Shown here: positions 1 through 7,893 of the stretch, in pieces
Position numbering within the stretch: position 1 is the stretch's first letter
Layout of the letters: each line of letters begins with the position of its first letter
Assembly (NCBI GenBank): GCA_041749815.1
Contig: JBGTAR010000117.1
Location: 1 to 64,000 of the forward strand
Reading direction: 5' to 3'
DNA from: JAJTZA01 sp041749815
Lineage (GTDB): Bacteria; Verrucomicrobiota; Verrucomicrobiia; Chthoniobacterales; Terrimicrobiaceae
DNA: 64,000 nucleotides
Program-made: the position numbers and the translations under genes
The notes under the pieces: model-generated
Told to the model about the DNA's origin: nothing
Database searches by the model: none
Seen by the model: the letters and a program-made list of their open reading frames with translations, nothing else

Positions 1-904
1 CACAATCGCAGGTGGACGTGCCGATGACCTTGACCAGTGTTCCTTCAGAAATCCCGCTACCAATGGCTCCGTAATGAACATCCATCTCACCAATCGCAAT
101 CGGGATTCCCACGGGAAGTCCCAATTTTTTTGCCCATGCCGACGACAGGTTCCCGGCGGCAGTTGTGGCGTCATGGGCCTTTTGAAAGAGGCGGTCCCGG
201 AGGGCGGCAAGTTTGGGATCGAGGAGCGTGAGAAATTTTTTGTCAGGCAGCCCGCCCCACTCGTCGCAGAACAGGGCTTTGTGACCGGCGGCACAAATGC
301 CACGTCGCACATCCTGTGGGTTCTCCACGCCGGCAAGAACGGAGGGAATCCAGTCACTGAGTTCCACCCACGAGTGAGCGGCATCAAAAGCGGCGGGATC
401 CACCTTCAAGCATCGCCAGATCTTGCTCCAAAACCACTCGGACGAGTAGGTATTTCCACATTTTGCAATGTATTGCGGACGGTGTTTGGCAGCGAGCTCG
501 GTGATGCGTGCCGCTTCCTGCCAACTGGTGTGATCCTTCCACAACCAGCACTGGGCATTGAGATTTTTTTTCCACTTCGGGACCATCCCAATCGCACGAT
601 TGGAGGCATCGACCGGAATGGGACTTGAGCCAGTGGTATCAATGCCAAGGCCAATCACCTGGTCGGCTCGAAAACCCTTGGTTTTTAAAGCCTGCGCCAA
701 GGCAGCACGCACACTTTTCCCCAAACCGACGAGGTAGTCGCCTGGATGCTGACGTGCCAGATTGTGGTCGCGGCCATCAACAAGAACCCCTTCCTTGCCG
801 GAGGGATAACCGACGACCGCTGTGCCAAGTTCCTTGCCATCCCGGCAGCGCACAACGAGGGCTCTGACCGAGTTTGTTCCGAAATCAATTCCGATGGTAT
901 ACAT
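1..904 (-). CDS. araB: Ribulokinase, N-terminal 301 codons (runs off window start)
   Basis: FGGY-family sugar kinase that would phosphorylate L-ribulose with ATP in L-arabinose use. Reading back from the ATG at 904, the protein opens with the nucleotide-binding motif IGIDFGTNSVRAL and continues with GLGIDTTGSSPIPVD, a WKDHT motif near residue 130 and IGTSTCDCG at the window edge. These match the ribulokinase branch better than xylulokinase or fuculokinase. The C-terminal half lies outside the window. It is transcribed away from the rest of the locus, so it probably heads another operon. Family identification is firm; the exact substrate is inferred. Confidence 0.9.
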   Translation of the reverse strand, partial: MYTIGIDFGTNSVRALVVRCRDGKELGTAVVGYPSGKEGVLVDGRDHNLARQHPGDYLVGLGKSVRAALAQALKTKGFRADQVIGLGIDTTGSSPIPVDASNRAIGMVPKWKKNLNAQCWLWKDHTSWQEAARITELAAKHRPQYIAKCGNTYSSEWFWSKIWRCLKVDPAAFDAAHSWVELSDWIPSVLAGVENPQDVRRGICAAGHKALFCDEWGGLPDKKFLTLLDPKLAALRDRLFQKAHDATTAAGNLSSAWAKKLGLPVGIPIAIGEMDVHYGAIGSGISEGTLVKVIGTSTCDC

Positions 905-1155
905 AGAGGGGTTGGGGGTCTTCGAAGGGGGTGGTGCTCGGCGGATTTTCTGCTGTTTTCAGATTCATAAAACACTGATTATTAGGCCAATCAAGCAATA
1001 TCTCTCATTACTCCACCACTGCCAATCTATTGCTCATAAGAGACATTTTTAGGGGCACCAAAAAGGCGAGAAAGAGAGTTCCCCCATAACGCCCCTGCGG
1101 CGAGCAGTGCGGGGGATTGGGGTCGCAAAGCCCCCATCAAACTGGTCAGGTATTT

Positions 1156-1467
1156 CTACCAAAAGCCGAGGTCAATGCGCCGGAGACGTTTTTGGGTCAG
1201 AGGAGGATGTGGAAAAAGGGGAGCCTCTTTCCGCAATAAATCCTTGGAGTTGAAAATAAAAGGTGACCGGATCGCGGAAGCTACCGCTGAGGAAACCTGC
1301 GTGGGATGAATGTCGTATTCCGCCGCGATCTGCTGGGTGGTCTTCTGTTCTTTGAGCGCTTCCAGCCCATGAATGTTGTGTACTATCTTCTGCGTTTGGC
1401 TTTCATTTTGATGGTCTTTCAGGTTGTGGTTTTCCACTCCCGCAAACCATCGCTTTTTATAGCTCAC
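1156..1467 (-). pseudogene. Remnant of an IS3-type transposase OrfA
   Basis: A 103-codon reading frame whose central part (about 1284-1377) carries LEALKEQKTTQQIAAEYDIH followed by PTQVSS. This is the helix-turn-helix core of IS3-family OrfA proteins, which normally reads as a glutamate-rich helix, then AEYGVHP, then QISQW. The sequence before and after the core does not fit the family and no OrfB follows, so this is a decayed scar. No terminal inverted repeats were seen. It lies between araB and the mutarotase gene. Confidence 0.55.
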
Positions 1468-1492
1468 CTATTAGTACGAATTTAGGGGTTCG

Positions 1493-1774
1493 CCTCAAAC
1501 ACCTCGCATTTGTATCCAATCTCAACGACCGCGAGATCGGCCTCTCCGCCCTCTCCGAAGATTTTGAAATCACTGCATGGACCCTCCACCGCTTGGTAAA
1601 ACTGCTCACCTCCATCCCTTGAATTCACAGACGTACTTCGTTAAAGCCCGACGGCATGCTGATCTCCGAGATAATTTATTCTGTGCAGGGTGATGGCGAG
1701 TTGGTTCTCTACTGCGAACACATCCAAACCGTGAAATACCACAACGCCATCGCCAGCGGTGCAACACCAAAATA
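1493..1774 (+). pseudogene. Two short in-frame coding remnants, origin unknown
   Basis: One frame reads about 43 codons to a TGA at 1619-1621 and then, in the same frame, about 50 more codons to a TAA at 1772-1774, ending just before the mutarotase gene. The second piece has protein-like composition (ISEIIYSVQGDGELVLYC) and could be the C-terminus of an enzyme cut off by the nearby insertion. I do not recognise either piece. They are reported because they fill the gap between the IS scar and rhaM and may mark a deleted gene. Confidence 0.25.
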
Positions 1775-1777
1775 ATC

Positions 1778-2116
1778 ATGAAACGTCATGCCCACATCAT
1801 CGGACTCAAACCCGAAGCCATCGACGAATACAAACGCCTGCACGCCGCAGTCTGGCCGGATGTGCTCGCAATGATCCACAAGTGCAACATCCGCAACTAC
1901 TCGATCTTCCTGCGCACGCTGCCCGATGGCCAGCACTACCTCTTCAGCTATTTCGAATATGTCGGCGACAACCTCGAAGCAGACATGGCTCTGATGTCCG
2001 CCGATGAAACCACCCAGAAGTGGTGGGCGGTCTGCAAGCCCTGCCAACAACCGCTCCCAGGCATAGCCGAGGACGGATGGTGGGCGGATGCCGAGGAGGT
2101 TTTTCATGCGGATTGA
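1778..2116 (+). CDS. RhaM-type L-rhamnose/L-fucose mutarotase
   Basis: A 112-residue protein of the RhaM (DUF718) family, which interconverts anomers of 6-deoxy-sugars so that the next enzyme gets its preferred form. Visible family features are the EYKRLHAAVWPDVL segment around residues 17-30 with the active-site histidine, a central NYSIFL strand, and QKWWAVCKP near residue 80. Length matches the family (about 104-112). The neighbouring fucosidase genes and 6-deoxy-sugar operon suggest L-fucose or L-rhamnose as substrate; sequence alone does not decide. It stands alone, facing the convergent iclR gene. Confidence 0.82.
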   Translation: MKRHAHIIGLKPEAIDEYKRLHAAVWPDVLAMIHKCNIRNYSIFLRTLPDGQHYLFSYFEYVGDNLEADMALMSADETTQKWWAVCKPCQQPLPGIAEDGWWADAEEVFHAD

Positions 2117-2402
2117 TGTCGTCCGAAAATGATATCCGCAAGTCCAGATTGGATTGCGTTTTGGCTGAGCGAGGCACGTTCGCCGGATCAACTCCTCGAT
2201 CTTTTACTTTGCGCTCAGGGTGTCGATGATGGCCCCTTGATTGCAGAGGCATCTGGGCGTGTATTCCCTACTCCTGTTGATCGTTTCCTCGTCTGTGGAC
2301 AATGTGATGTTCCGGGGATCAGGATTTATTCTATGCTTTAGATGCAGGTATGTGCGGTATGTGTCATGTGCCGCTGCTTCGGACTCAGCTTGTGAGGGCA
2401 CG

Positions 2403-3128
2403 TCAAACAGCCAACCGGATGGCGTCCGCGCATTCTTGTAGGTGGCCGAGGAGGTCGTCGCCGCTGGCTTTTGTGGCTTTCAGGCGCAGCAGCGAGGCTG
2501 TGAGGGCGGCGATGACCTGGCCCTCGTGATCCCGCACCGGGACGCCGAGATCAACGATGCCGATGGCATAGGAGCTTTCGGCCTTCTCGTAGTTCCGCTG
2601 GCGGATGCGGGTCAGGGCTGTTGTCATTGATCTACTTTTTGCCGGGCGGGCGTCTGGGGTCAGGTAGTCAAATGCGTGGAGAATCCGCCCGGAGACGGTC
2701 GCATGGGGGTCGAGCCGGGCCCCAGCTTGGAGCGTGATGCGCACGAGTCCGCCGCCGGGGACATCACACAGCAGGAGTGCCGCGTCGCCATCCGGCACGC
2801 TAAGATGCACCGACTGGCCGGTCAGCCTCGCGAAGTCGAGCATGAAGGGGAGGGCGGTCCTTTGGAGGTGGAGGTGCGGCGGATGCGAATGTGCCAGGCG
2901 ATACAACAGGCCGGAGATCAGATATGCGCCCGCAGAGGTTCGTTTGAGATAGCCCCGCTCCAGCAGGCAGGCTAGAGGGCGCTGCACCTCGGAAACCGTC
3001 AGCTTCAGAGCCTGCGCGATCTGCGTGAGCGTGAGCGGTTTGCTCTGAGCGGTGAGGAATTCCAACAGTGACAAACCGCGCTCAAGTGCGGGAGCGACCA
3101 CGGGGGATTTTTTGGCGGCGGGTTTCAT
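2403..3128 (-). CDS. IclR-family transcriptional regulator
   Basis: A 241-residue regulator with an N-terminal winged helix (residues about 12-70: ALERGLSLLEFL, then LTQIAQALKLTVSEVQRPL) and a C-terminal effector-binding domain containing HATVSGRILHAF and GIVDLGVPVRDHEGQ. IclR proteins usually sense a pathway sugar acid or keto acid and control a divergent operon. Here the gene is divergent from the RraA-UxaA-SDR-lactonase operon across a short gap, so it very probably regulates that operon and itself. The inducer cannot be read from sequence. Confidence 0.88.
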   Translation of the reverse strand: MKPAAKKSPVVAPALERGLSLLEFLTAQSKPLTLTQIAQALKLTVSEVQRPLACLLERGYLKRTSAGAYLISGLLYRLAHSHPPHLHLQRTALPFMLDFARLTGQSVHLSVPDGDAALLLCDVPGGGLVRITLQAGARLDPHATVSGRILHAFDYLTPDARPAKSRSMTTALTRIRQRNYEKAESSYAIGIVDLGVPVRDHEGQVIAALTASLLRLKATKASGDDLLGHLQECADAIRLAV

Positions 3129-3176
3129 TGATAAATTATATTGTTAGCGATAAACTAATTTGGCAAGGTGATACCC
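3129..3176. promoter_or_regulatory. Divergent control region, iclR / deoxy-sugar operon
   Basis: An AT-rich 48-bp gap between the iclR start (3128, minus) and the first operon gene (ATG at 3177, plus). It must hold both promoters and most likely the IclR operator. A loosely symmetric stretch, TTGTTAGCGATAA, sits at 3140-3152 but is not a convincing palindrome. An AAGG at 3165-3168 serves as ribosome binding site for the ATG at 3177. Confidence 0.5.
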
Positions 3177-3851
3177 ATGACTTCCGACCCCCTTCCCGAC
3201 TTTGACGACGGATATTCCGAACGTCTCGAGAAATGCTATTCCGGTGCGGTCTATGATGTGCTGCGAGGGATGGGGATGCCGGATCAGATTTTGCCGCGAA
3301 CGATCCGTCCGCTCGATCCGTCCCGTCCGATGGCGGGGAGGATTTTTACGGTGAGCGGACACGCGGATTTTTCTGTTGATGGTCACACGACGCTCCTGGA
3401 GTGGACGCGCATGCTTTCGCAGGCTCCGAAAGGGGCGGTGGTGGTGTGTCAGCCCAATGACGACACGCTGGCCCATATGGGCGAACTCTCCGCCGAGACC
3501 TTTGTTTATAAAGGCGTGCGGGGATACGTTTGTGACGGCGGATGCCGGGACACGGTGCGCATCCTGGAGACCGGGCTGCGGGTGTGGTCGCGGTATCAGA
3601 CGCCGCGTGATGTTGTCGGACGCTGGGTGGCGGACCGCTTGGGCGAGCCGATTGTGATCGGCGGAGTCTTGATTCGCACGGGCGATTACCTGATGGCCGA
3701 CCGTGACGGGGCGCTGGTGATTCCTGTGGAGTGGATTGAGGAAGTCACAACCAAAGTGGAGGAAGTTCTGCGCACGGAGAACAAGGTGCGGACGGCGATT
3801 TTGAAGGGCCTGGATCCTGTGGAAGCGTATCTGAAGTATCGCAAGTTCTGA
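3177..3851 (+). CDS. RraA-family protein (HMG/CHA-aldolase-like)
   Basis: Member of the RraA/HMG-aldolase fold, which includes 4-hydroxy-4-methyl-2-oxoglutarate aldolases and oxaloacetate decarboxylases that use a divalent metal to split 2-oxo acids. Visible features are YDVLRGMGMPDQIL near the N-terminus, GVRGYVCDGGCRD (equivalent to the family's G-x-R-D substrate/metal motif) and GDYLMADRDGALVIP. The ATG at 3177 is preferred over the GTG at 3168 because of the AAGG 8 bp upstream. As first gene of the operon it may cleave the 2-keto-3-deoxy acid made by the UxaA pair, which matters because the DapA-type aldolase at the end is broken. That role is inference. Confidence 0.8.
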   Translation: MTSDPLPDFDDGYSERLEKCYSGAVYDVLRGMGMPDQILPRTIRPLDPSRPMAGRIFTVSGHADFSVDGHTTLLEWTRMLSQAPKGAVVVCQPNDDTLAHMGELSAETFVYKGVRGYVCDGGCRDTVRILETGLRVWSRYQTPRDVVGRWVADRLGEPIVIGGVLIRTGDYLMADRDGALVIPVEWIEEVTTKVEEVLRTENKVRTAILKGLDPVEAYLKYRKF

Positions 3852-3856
3852 ACATC

Positions 3857-4159
3857 ATGGATACGATCCTTCTTTCTCCGAATGACAACATTATCGTGCT
3901 CACAAAGTCCCTGCAGGAAGGCGCGGTGGTGCGGATAGGCGATGTCGATTATCGGCTGCCATCCGCGCTCGGGCTGGGTCACAAGCTTGCTGCAAAGCCG
4001 ATTCGTGCTGGTGAGAAAATCCTCAAATATGGGGCTCAGATTGGCTCGGCCACGCGGGACATTGCCGCAGGCGAGCATGTCCACCTGCATAACATCCAAA
4101 GCGACTATCTGCCGACCTACACGCTGGAACTGGGCCGTGAATTCCACGCGGCAACATGA
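3857..4159 (+). CDS. UxaA-type dehydratase, small SAF-domain subunit
   Basis: A 100-residue SAF-domain protein, equivalent to the N-terminal part of altronate/galactarate dehydratases (UxaA, GarD) that is a separate polypeptide in many bacteria. Visible motifs are GHKLAAKPIRAGEKILKYG and IGSATRDIAAGEHVHLHN, the usual SAF signature. It starts 5 bp after the RraA gene and its stop overlaps the next start by 4 bp (ATGA), so the two dehydratase halves are translationally coupled. Substrate is not fixed by sequence; a 6-deoxy-aldonate is suggested by the neighbours. Confidence 0.86.
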   Translation: MDTILLSPNDNIIVLTKSLQEGAVVRIGDVDYRLPSALGLGHKLAAKPIRAGEKILKYGAQIGSATRDIAAGEHVHLHNIQSDYLPTYTLELGREFHAAT

Positions 4160-5364
4160 AGACACTCACCACAAAAGCGATCGCCAGAGCCGACGGACGC
4201 AAGGGCCTCCGCAACACGATCCTCGTGGTGTACCTGGTGGAATGCGCCCACCATGTCGCCCGGGAAATTCAGCATCGGTTCCGCGAGGATGATGTCCACC
4301 TGATCGGTTTCAGCGGCTGCTATCCGAATGAATATTCCCACCGAATGCTCATCCGGCTTTGCACGCATCCCAATGTGGGGGCCGTGCTCCTGCTTTCGCT
4401 GGGCTGCGAGGGATTCAATCGCGCCGGGCTTCTGAGCAGCATCCGTGCCTCCGGGCGCCCGGTCGATTTGTTGGTGATTCAGGAGACCGGCGGCACGCGA
4501 TCGACTGTTGAGGCCGGGCGTGCCTGGGTCGAGCGCACGGTTGTTGCGCTCGAGTCGGCTCCGAGAGTTGAGATGAACTGGAACGAATTGGTGGTCGGCA
4601 CGGTTTGCGGCGGCAGCGATGGCACGAGCGGGATCACCGCGAATCCGGGCATTGGTCGTGCGTTTGACCAGTTGGTGCAGGAGGGGGCGGTCTGCATTTT
4701 TGAGGAAACCGGGGAGCTGATCGGCTGCGAGCAGATCATGGCTGCGCGTGCTGCCACGCCGGAGTTGGCGGAGATTCTGTCGGCATCTGTTGCGAAGGCT
4801 GCCCGATATTACGCCACACTCGGACATGGCAGCTTCGCGCCGGGGAATGCGGATGGCGGTCTGACGACTCAGGAGGAGAAGAGCATGGGCGCTTATTCCA
4901 AGAGCGGATCGTCGGCGATCTCCGGACTCATCAAACCCGGCGACGTGCCCGGTCAGGGTGGGCTCTACCTGCTCGACGTGGTGCCCGACGGCGAGGTGCG
5001 CTTCGGCTTTCCCAATATCAACGACAACGCGGAAATCGCTGAACTGATCGCCTGCGGTTCCCATGTCATCCTCTTTGCTACTGGTCGGGGATCCGTAGTG
5101 GGCTCGGCGATTTCGCCGGTCATTAAAGTCTGTGCCAATCCTGAAACCTTCCGGAAACTGGTGGGCGACATGGACGTCAATGCAGGTCGCATTTTGGAAG
5201 GTCACGGAACCCTCGACGAAGTTGGCACGGAAATTGTGGATCTCATTCGGGCGCTGGCGGAAGGTCAGGAAACCGCTTCCGAGTCCCTGGGCCATCAGGA
5301 ATTCGTGCTCGGCTACAAATCCTTCGAGGCCATCGGTCCGGCCTGTCACCCAACCTACCAATAA
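4156..5364 (+). CDS. UxaA-type dehydratase, large catalytic subunit
   Basis: A 402-residue protein matching the large domain of altronate/galactarate dehydratases, Fe-S-dependent enzymes that remove water from an aldonate or aldarate to give a 2-keto-3-deoxy acid. Typical segments include GFSGCYPNEYSHRML, VVGTVCGGSDGTSGITANP and GSVVGSAISPVIKVCANP. Cysteines for a cluster are present (for example in the GCYP and VCGGSDG segments). With the preceding SAF subunit it makes one complete dehydratase. Fuconate and rhamnonate dehydratases are normally enolase-superfamily enzymes, so if this acts on those acids it would be a non-homologous replacement. Function within the family is inferred from the operon. 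Confidence 0.85.
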   Translation: MKTLTTKAIARADGRKGLRNTILVVYLVECAHHVAREIQHRFREDDVHLIGFSGCYPNEYSHRMLIRLCTHPNVGAVLLLSLGCEGFNRAGLLSSIRASGRPVDLLVIQETGGTRSTVEAGRAWVERTVVALESAPRVEMNWNELVVGTVCGGSDGTSGITANPGIGRAFDQLVQEGAVCIFEETGELIGCEQIMAARAATPELAEILSASVAKAARYYATLGHGSFAPGNADGGLTTQEEKSMGAYSKSGSSAISGLIKPGDVPGQGGLYLLDVVPDGEVRFGFPNINDNAEIAELIACGSHVILFATGRGSVVGSAISPVIKVCANPETFRKLVGDMDVNAGRILEGHGTLDEVGTEIVDLIRALAEGQETASESLGHQEFVLGYKSFEAIGPACHPTYQ

Positions 5365-5370
5365 TCCCCT

Positions 5371-6177
5371 ATGAATCTGAAACTCGAAAATCAAGTCGTC
5401 CTCATCACCGGTGGAGCCAAGGGCATCGGCGAGGGCATCACCCGCACCTTTGCCGCCGAGGGAGCCATCGCCTGCATTCTTGGTCGCAATCCTGAAGACG
5501 GCACAAAGGTTGTTCGCGAAGAAGAGGCAAAAGGCCGCCGCGTGGAATCCTATTCGGTGGAAATGACCGATGAGGCGCAAGTTCAAAAAGCGGTGGCCGA
5601 CATCGTGGCGCGTCATGGCAAGATCGACGTGATCGTCAACAACGCGGGCGGCAACGACGCTATTGGTCTGCGTCACTCGGCGGCTGAGTTCCGGGCCTCG
5701 CTGGAAAAGAACATCGTCTCCTGCTTCCTGCTCGTCCATCACGCCCTCGATCATCTGATCGCTTCCCGGGGCAACATCGTCAATATTGGTTCCAAATGCT
5801 CGGTGACCGGACAGGGCGGCACGAGTGGGTATGCCGCCAGCAAGGGGGCCATGAATGCACTCACGAGAGAATGGGCGCTCGACCTTGGACACCATGGGGT
5901 TCGTGTCAACTGCGTCATTCCCGCCGAGGTGATCACTCCGCTCTACGAACGCTGGTTGGCTCAGGCTCCCGATCCGGCAGCCGCCCACGCCCAACTCAAC
6001 AGCACGATTCCGCTCGGACGTCGCACAACAACCGTGCAGGAAATCGCGGATGCAGTCGTCTTCGTTGCCTCCCCGAAATCTTCGCACACCACTGGCCAGT
6101 TGCTCTTCGTCGATGGCGGCTACGTCCACCTTGACCGAGCCTGCACCCAGCCCACCTCTCATCTGAAGACTTCATGA
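5371..6177 (+). CDS. SDR-family sugar dehydrogenase
   Basis: A 268-residue classical short-chain dehydrogenase. The NAD(P)-binding motif TGGAKGIGEGI is at residues 14-24, NNAGG follows near residue 90, the catalytic serine is in the NIGSKCS segment and the Y-x-x-x-K dyad is YAASKGA. In this operon it is the likely first oxidation step, 6-deoxy-aldose to lactone, as known for L-fucose and L-rhamnose dehydrogenases of this family. It could instead oxidise a 2-keto-3-deoxy acid at C4. The stop overlaps the next start by 4 bp. Confidence 0.85.
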   Translation: MNLKLENQVVLITGGAKGIGEGITRTFAAEGAIACILGRNPEDGTKVVREEEAKGRRVESYSVEMTDEAQVQKAVADIVARHGKIDVIVNNAGGNDAIGLRHSAAEFRASLEKNIVSCFLLVHHALDHLIASRGNIVNIGSKCSVTGQGGTSGYAASKGAMNALTREWALDLGHHGVRVNCVIPAEVITPLYERWLAQAPDPAAAHAQLNSTIPLGRRTTTVQEIADAVVFVASPKSSHTTGQLLFVDGGYVHLDRACTQPTSHLKTS

Positions 6178-7016
6178 TAGATACCCACCAACATCTCATT
6201 TATCCTGACCGCTTCTCCTATCGCTGGGCGGAAGGCATTCCGGCTCTTAGTGGTGCATTTCCGCTCTCTGACTATCAAAAGGCGGCGGATGGCTGTGGCA
6301 TCACCGGGACGGTTTTCATGGAGGTCGATGTGGGGGAGTCCTCCGACGAGGCGCGGTTTTTTTGCGAGCTGGCAGAGGAGTCCGAAAATCGGATTCTGGG
6401 GGTCATTGCAGCGGCTCGTCCGGAGCAGGATGGGTTTGAGCAATATCTCGACGACACCGCACATCCGAAGCTCAAGGGCATCCGTCGCGTGTTGCACACC
6501 CAGCCGGATGAGTTGTCGCAATCGCCGATCTTTCGCGATAATGTCGCCCGTTTGGCAAAACGCGATCTCACATTCGACCTCTGCGTTCTTCAGCGTCAGT
6601 TGGGAATCGCGTCGGAATTGGCGAGGGCCTGTCCTGAGACGACATTTGTCCTGGACCACTGCGGGGTCCCCGAGATCGCTGCTAATGATGCGCTGGGAGG
6701 CGAAAGGTTTCGGAACTGGAGCGAGAGAATTCGCGCTTTGGCGGCGGCTCCGAATGTGTGCTGTAAGATTTCGGGACTCTGTGCCTACGCCGCCTCTAAC
6801 GTACAAGAAACTGCTACGTTTGTGCCCTATGTGGAAACCGTGCTCGAGGCGTTTGGTGTCGAGCGTTGCGTGTGGGGAGGAGACTGGCCTGTGTGCAATC
6901 TGGGTGCGGGATTGCCCAAATGGATTGGCATGAGCCGAGAGATGGTGCAGGCGCTCACTCCGGACGAACAGCATGCGGTTTTCACCGCAAACGCCCAACA
7001 AATCTACCACCTATGA
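6174..7016 (+). CDS. COG3618 amidohydrolase, probable aldonolactone hydrolase
   Basis: A 280-residue TIM-barrel amidohydrolase (Amidohydro_2). It opens with the metal motif MIDTHQHL and carries GIRRVLHTQPDE, FVLDHCGVPEI, CCKISGLCAYA and VWGGDWPVCNL, the pattern of L-fuconolactonase and rhamnonolactonase proteins. It would open the lactone made by the SDR enzyme. Both ends overlap neighbours by 4 bp (ATGA), showing strong coupling. The lactonase role is well supported by family plus context; the exact sugar is not. Confidence 0.84.
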   Translation: MIDTHQHLIYPDRFSYRWAEGIPALSGAFPLSDYQKAADGCGITGTVFMEVDVGESSDEARFFCELAEESENRILGVIAAARPEQDGFEQYLDDTAHPKLKGIRRVLHTQPDELSQSPIFRDNVARLAKRDLTFDLCVLQRQLGIASELARACPETTFVLDHCGVPEIAANDALGGERFRNWSERIRALAAAPNVCCKISGLCAYAASNVQETATFVPYVETVLEAFGVERCVWGGDWPVCNLGAGLPKWIGMSREMVQALTPDEQHAVFTANAQQIYHL

Positions 7017-7370
7017 GCCACGCAGCACTGACCTGAATTTTTGTTCCAAACATCGTCCTCTACGACGCACAAGGCCGGATCCATGAAGACGAATTACAGA
7101 GGATCATCCGGTGGATCGGCGGCAAAGGGGTCACGGGATTCTATCCCAATGGCAGCATGAGGGAGTTCATTCGATTGAGCTACGAAGAGAGGAAGCGGGT
7201 AGTGGCCATCGTCGCCGAAGAGGCCATCGGGAAGCCGATTCTCGCCGGTGCCGCTGAGCTGAATGTCGATCTGGTGCTCGATATGTGCCGGTTTTGCGCC
7301 GACCTCGGATGCCGGGCGGTCTCGATCACCGGCCCGTATTATTACAAGCTCACGCAGGAGAGCACCGCGA
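7013..7370 (+). pseudogene. Broken DapA/NAL-family aldolase
   Basis: N-terminal third of a dihydrodipicolinate-synthase-like aldolase of the type that cleaves 2-keto-3-deoxy sugar acids. The ATG overlaps the lactonase stop, but the eighth codon is TGA (7034-7036): MSHAALT, stop, then IFVPNIVLYD in the same frame. The frame then runs well through GKGVTGFYPNGSMREF and ITGPYYYKLTQES before homology stops at about 7365, where an IS1595-like scar begins on the other strand. The catalytic lysine and the rest of the barrel are gone. Two independent lesions make it non-functional. Confidence 0.8.
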
Positions 7371-7589
7371 CTTTTCTTCCCGCCCCTCGACCCTCAAGAC
7401 TCGAATGCCTCGAAGCCCAAAGCAGCTTTCATCCACCTCCACACTGCCGGTGAAAGGGGGGGACTCCGCTTCGGCCAACTCCACGATCCGGGAGCGCAGT
7501 AGACCAAAGAGTCGATGCGTTGTGTTCTTGTTGACCCCTACCAATTTACTCGCCGTCAGTGCTCCGACATCCGTGCAGAACATCTTCAA
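7362..7589 (-). pseudogene. IS1595-type transposase fragment
   Basis: Minus-strand frame with LFGLLRSRIVELAEAE and FTGSVEVDESCFG, the segment around the first catalytic aspartate (VDES) of IS1595-family DDE transposases. Preceding residues (FCTDVGALTASKLVGVNKNT) match the helix-turn-helix normally upstream. The reading ends near 7362 where the aldolase remnant begins, and neither the N-terminal zinc ribbon nor the C-terminal catalytic residues remain. It probably truncated the aldolase gene. Confidence 0.72.
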
Positions 7590-7893
7590 GACCTCCCTAA
7601 ATTCGGACTCTCAAATACGTGCTTGGAAAAGATATTTGTTTCTCACTGTCTTTCAGTAGATTATGCGGTTTTACGCCACTGTATCTGGGAAAGCGCCGTC
7701 GTTATTTACGAAATCTGTCAAAATATTCGAACGCCATTGTAATAAAAAGCGCAAGGATTCAGTTCTTTTGGTTTACGGACACCGCAATGGTTCGCGACGA
7801 ACTAGCCAGGTCACTCCGAACTTGGAGAAAACGAAATTCCCTGAAGCAATAGACGCATAGAGCGCGAATCACCAATATGCCGAACCTCACAAG
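7590..7893. other. AT-rich spacer after the IS scar, no gene
   Basis: About 300 bp of AT-rich sequence with only short reading frames that resemble nothing I know. It separates the broken end of the deoxy-sugar operon from the first fucosidase gene and presumably carries that gene's promoter. No clear palindrome or terminator hairpin was seen. Confidence 0.4.

Noticed and set aside
2129..2341. 70-codon plus frame after the mutarotase gene
   Set aside because: No recognisable motif and no ribosome binding site; the 2117-2402 gap is treated as non-coding.
4117..6162. 681-codon open frame on the minus strand
   Set aside because: Antisense shadow of the UxaA-type and SDR genes, which have clear families; its translation has no domain and low-complexity composition.
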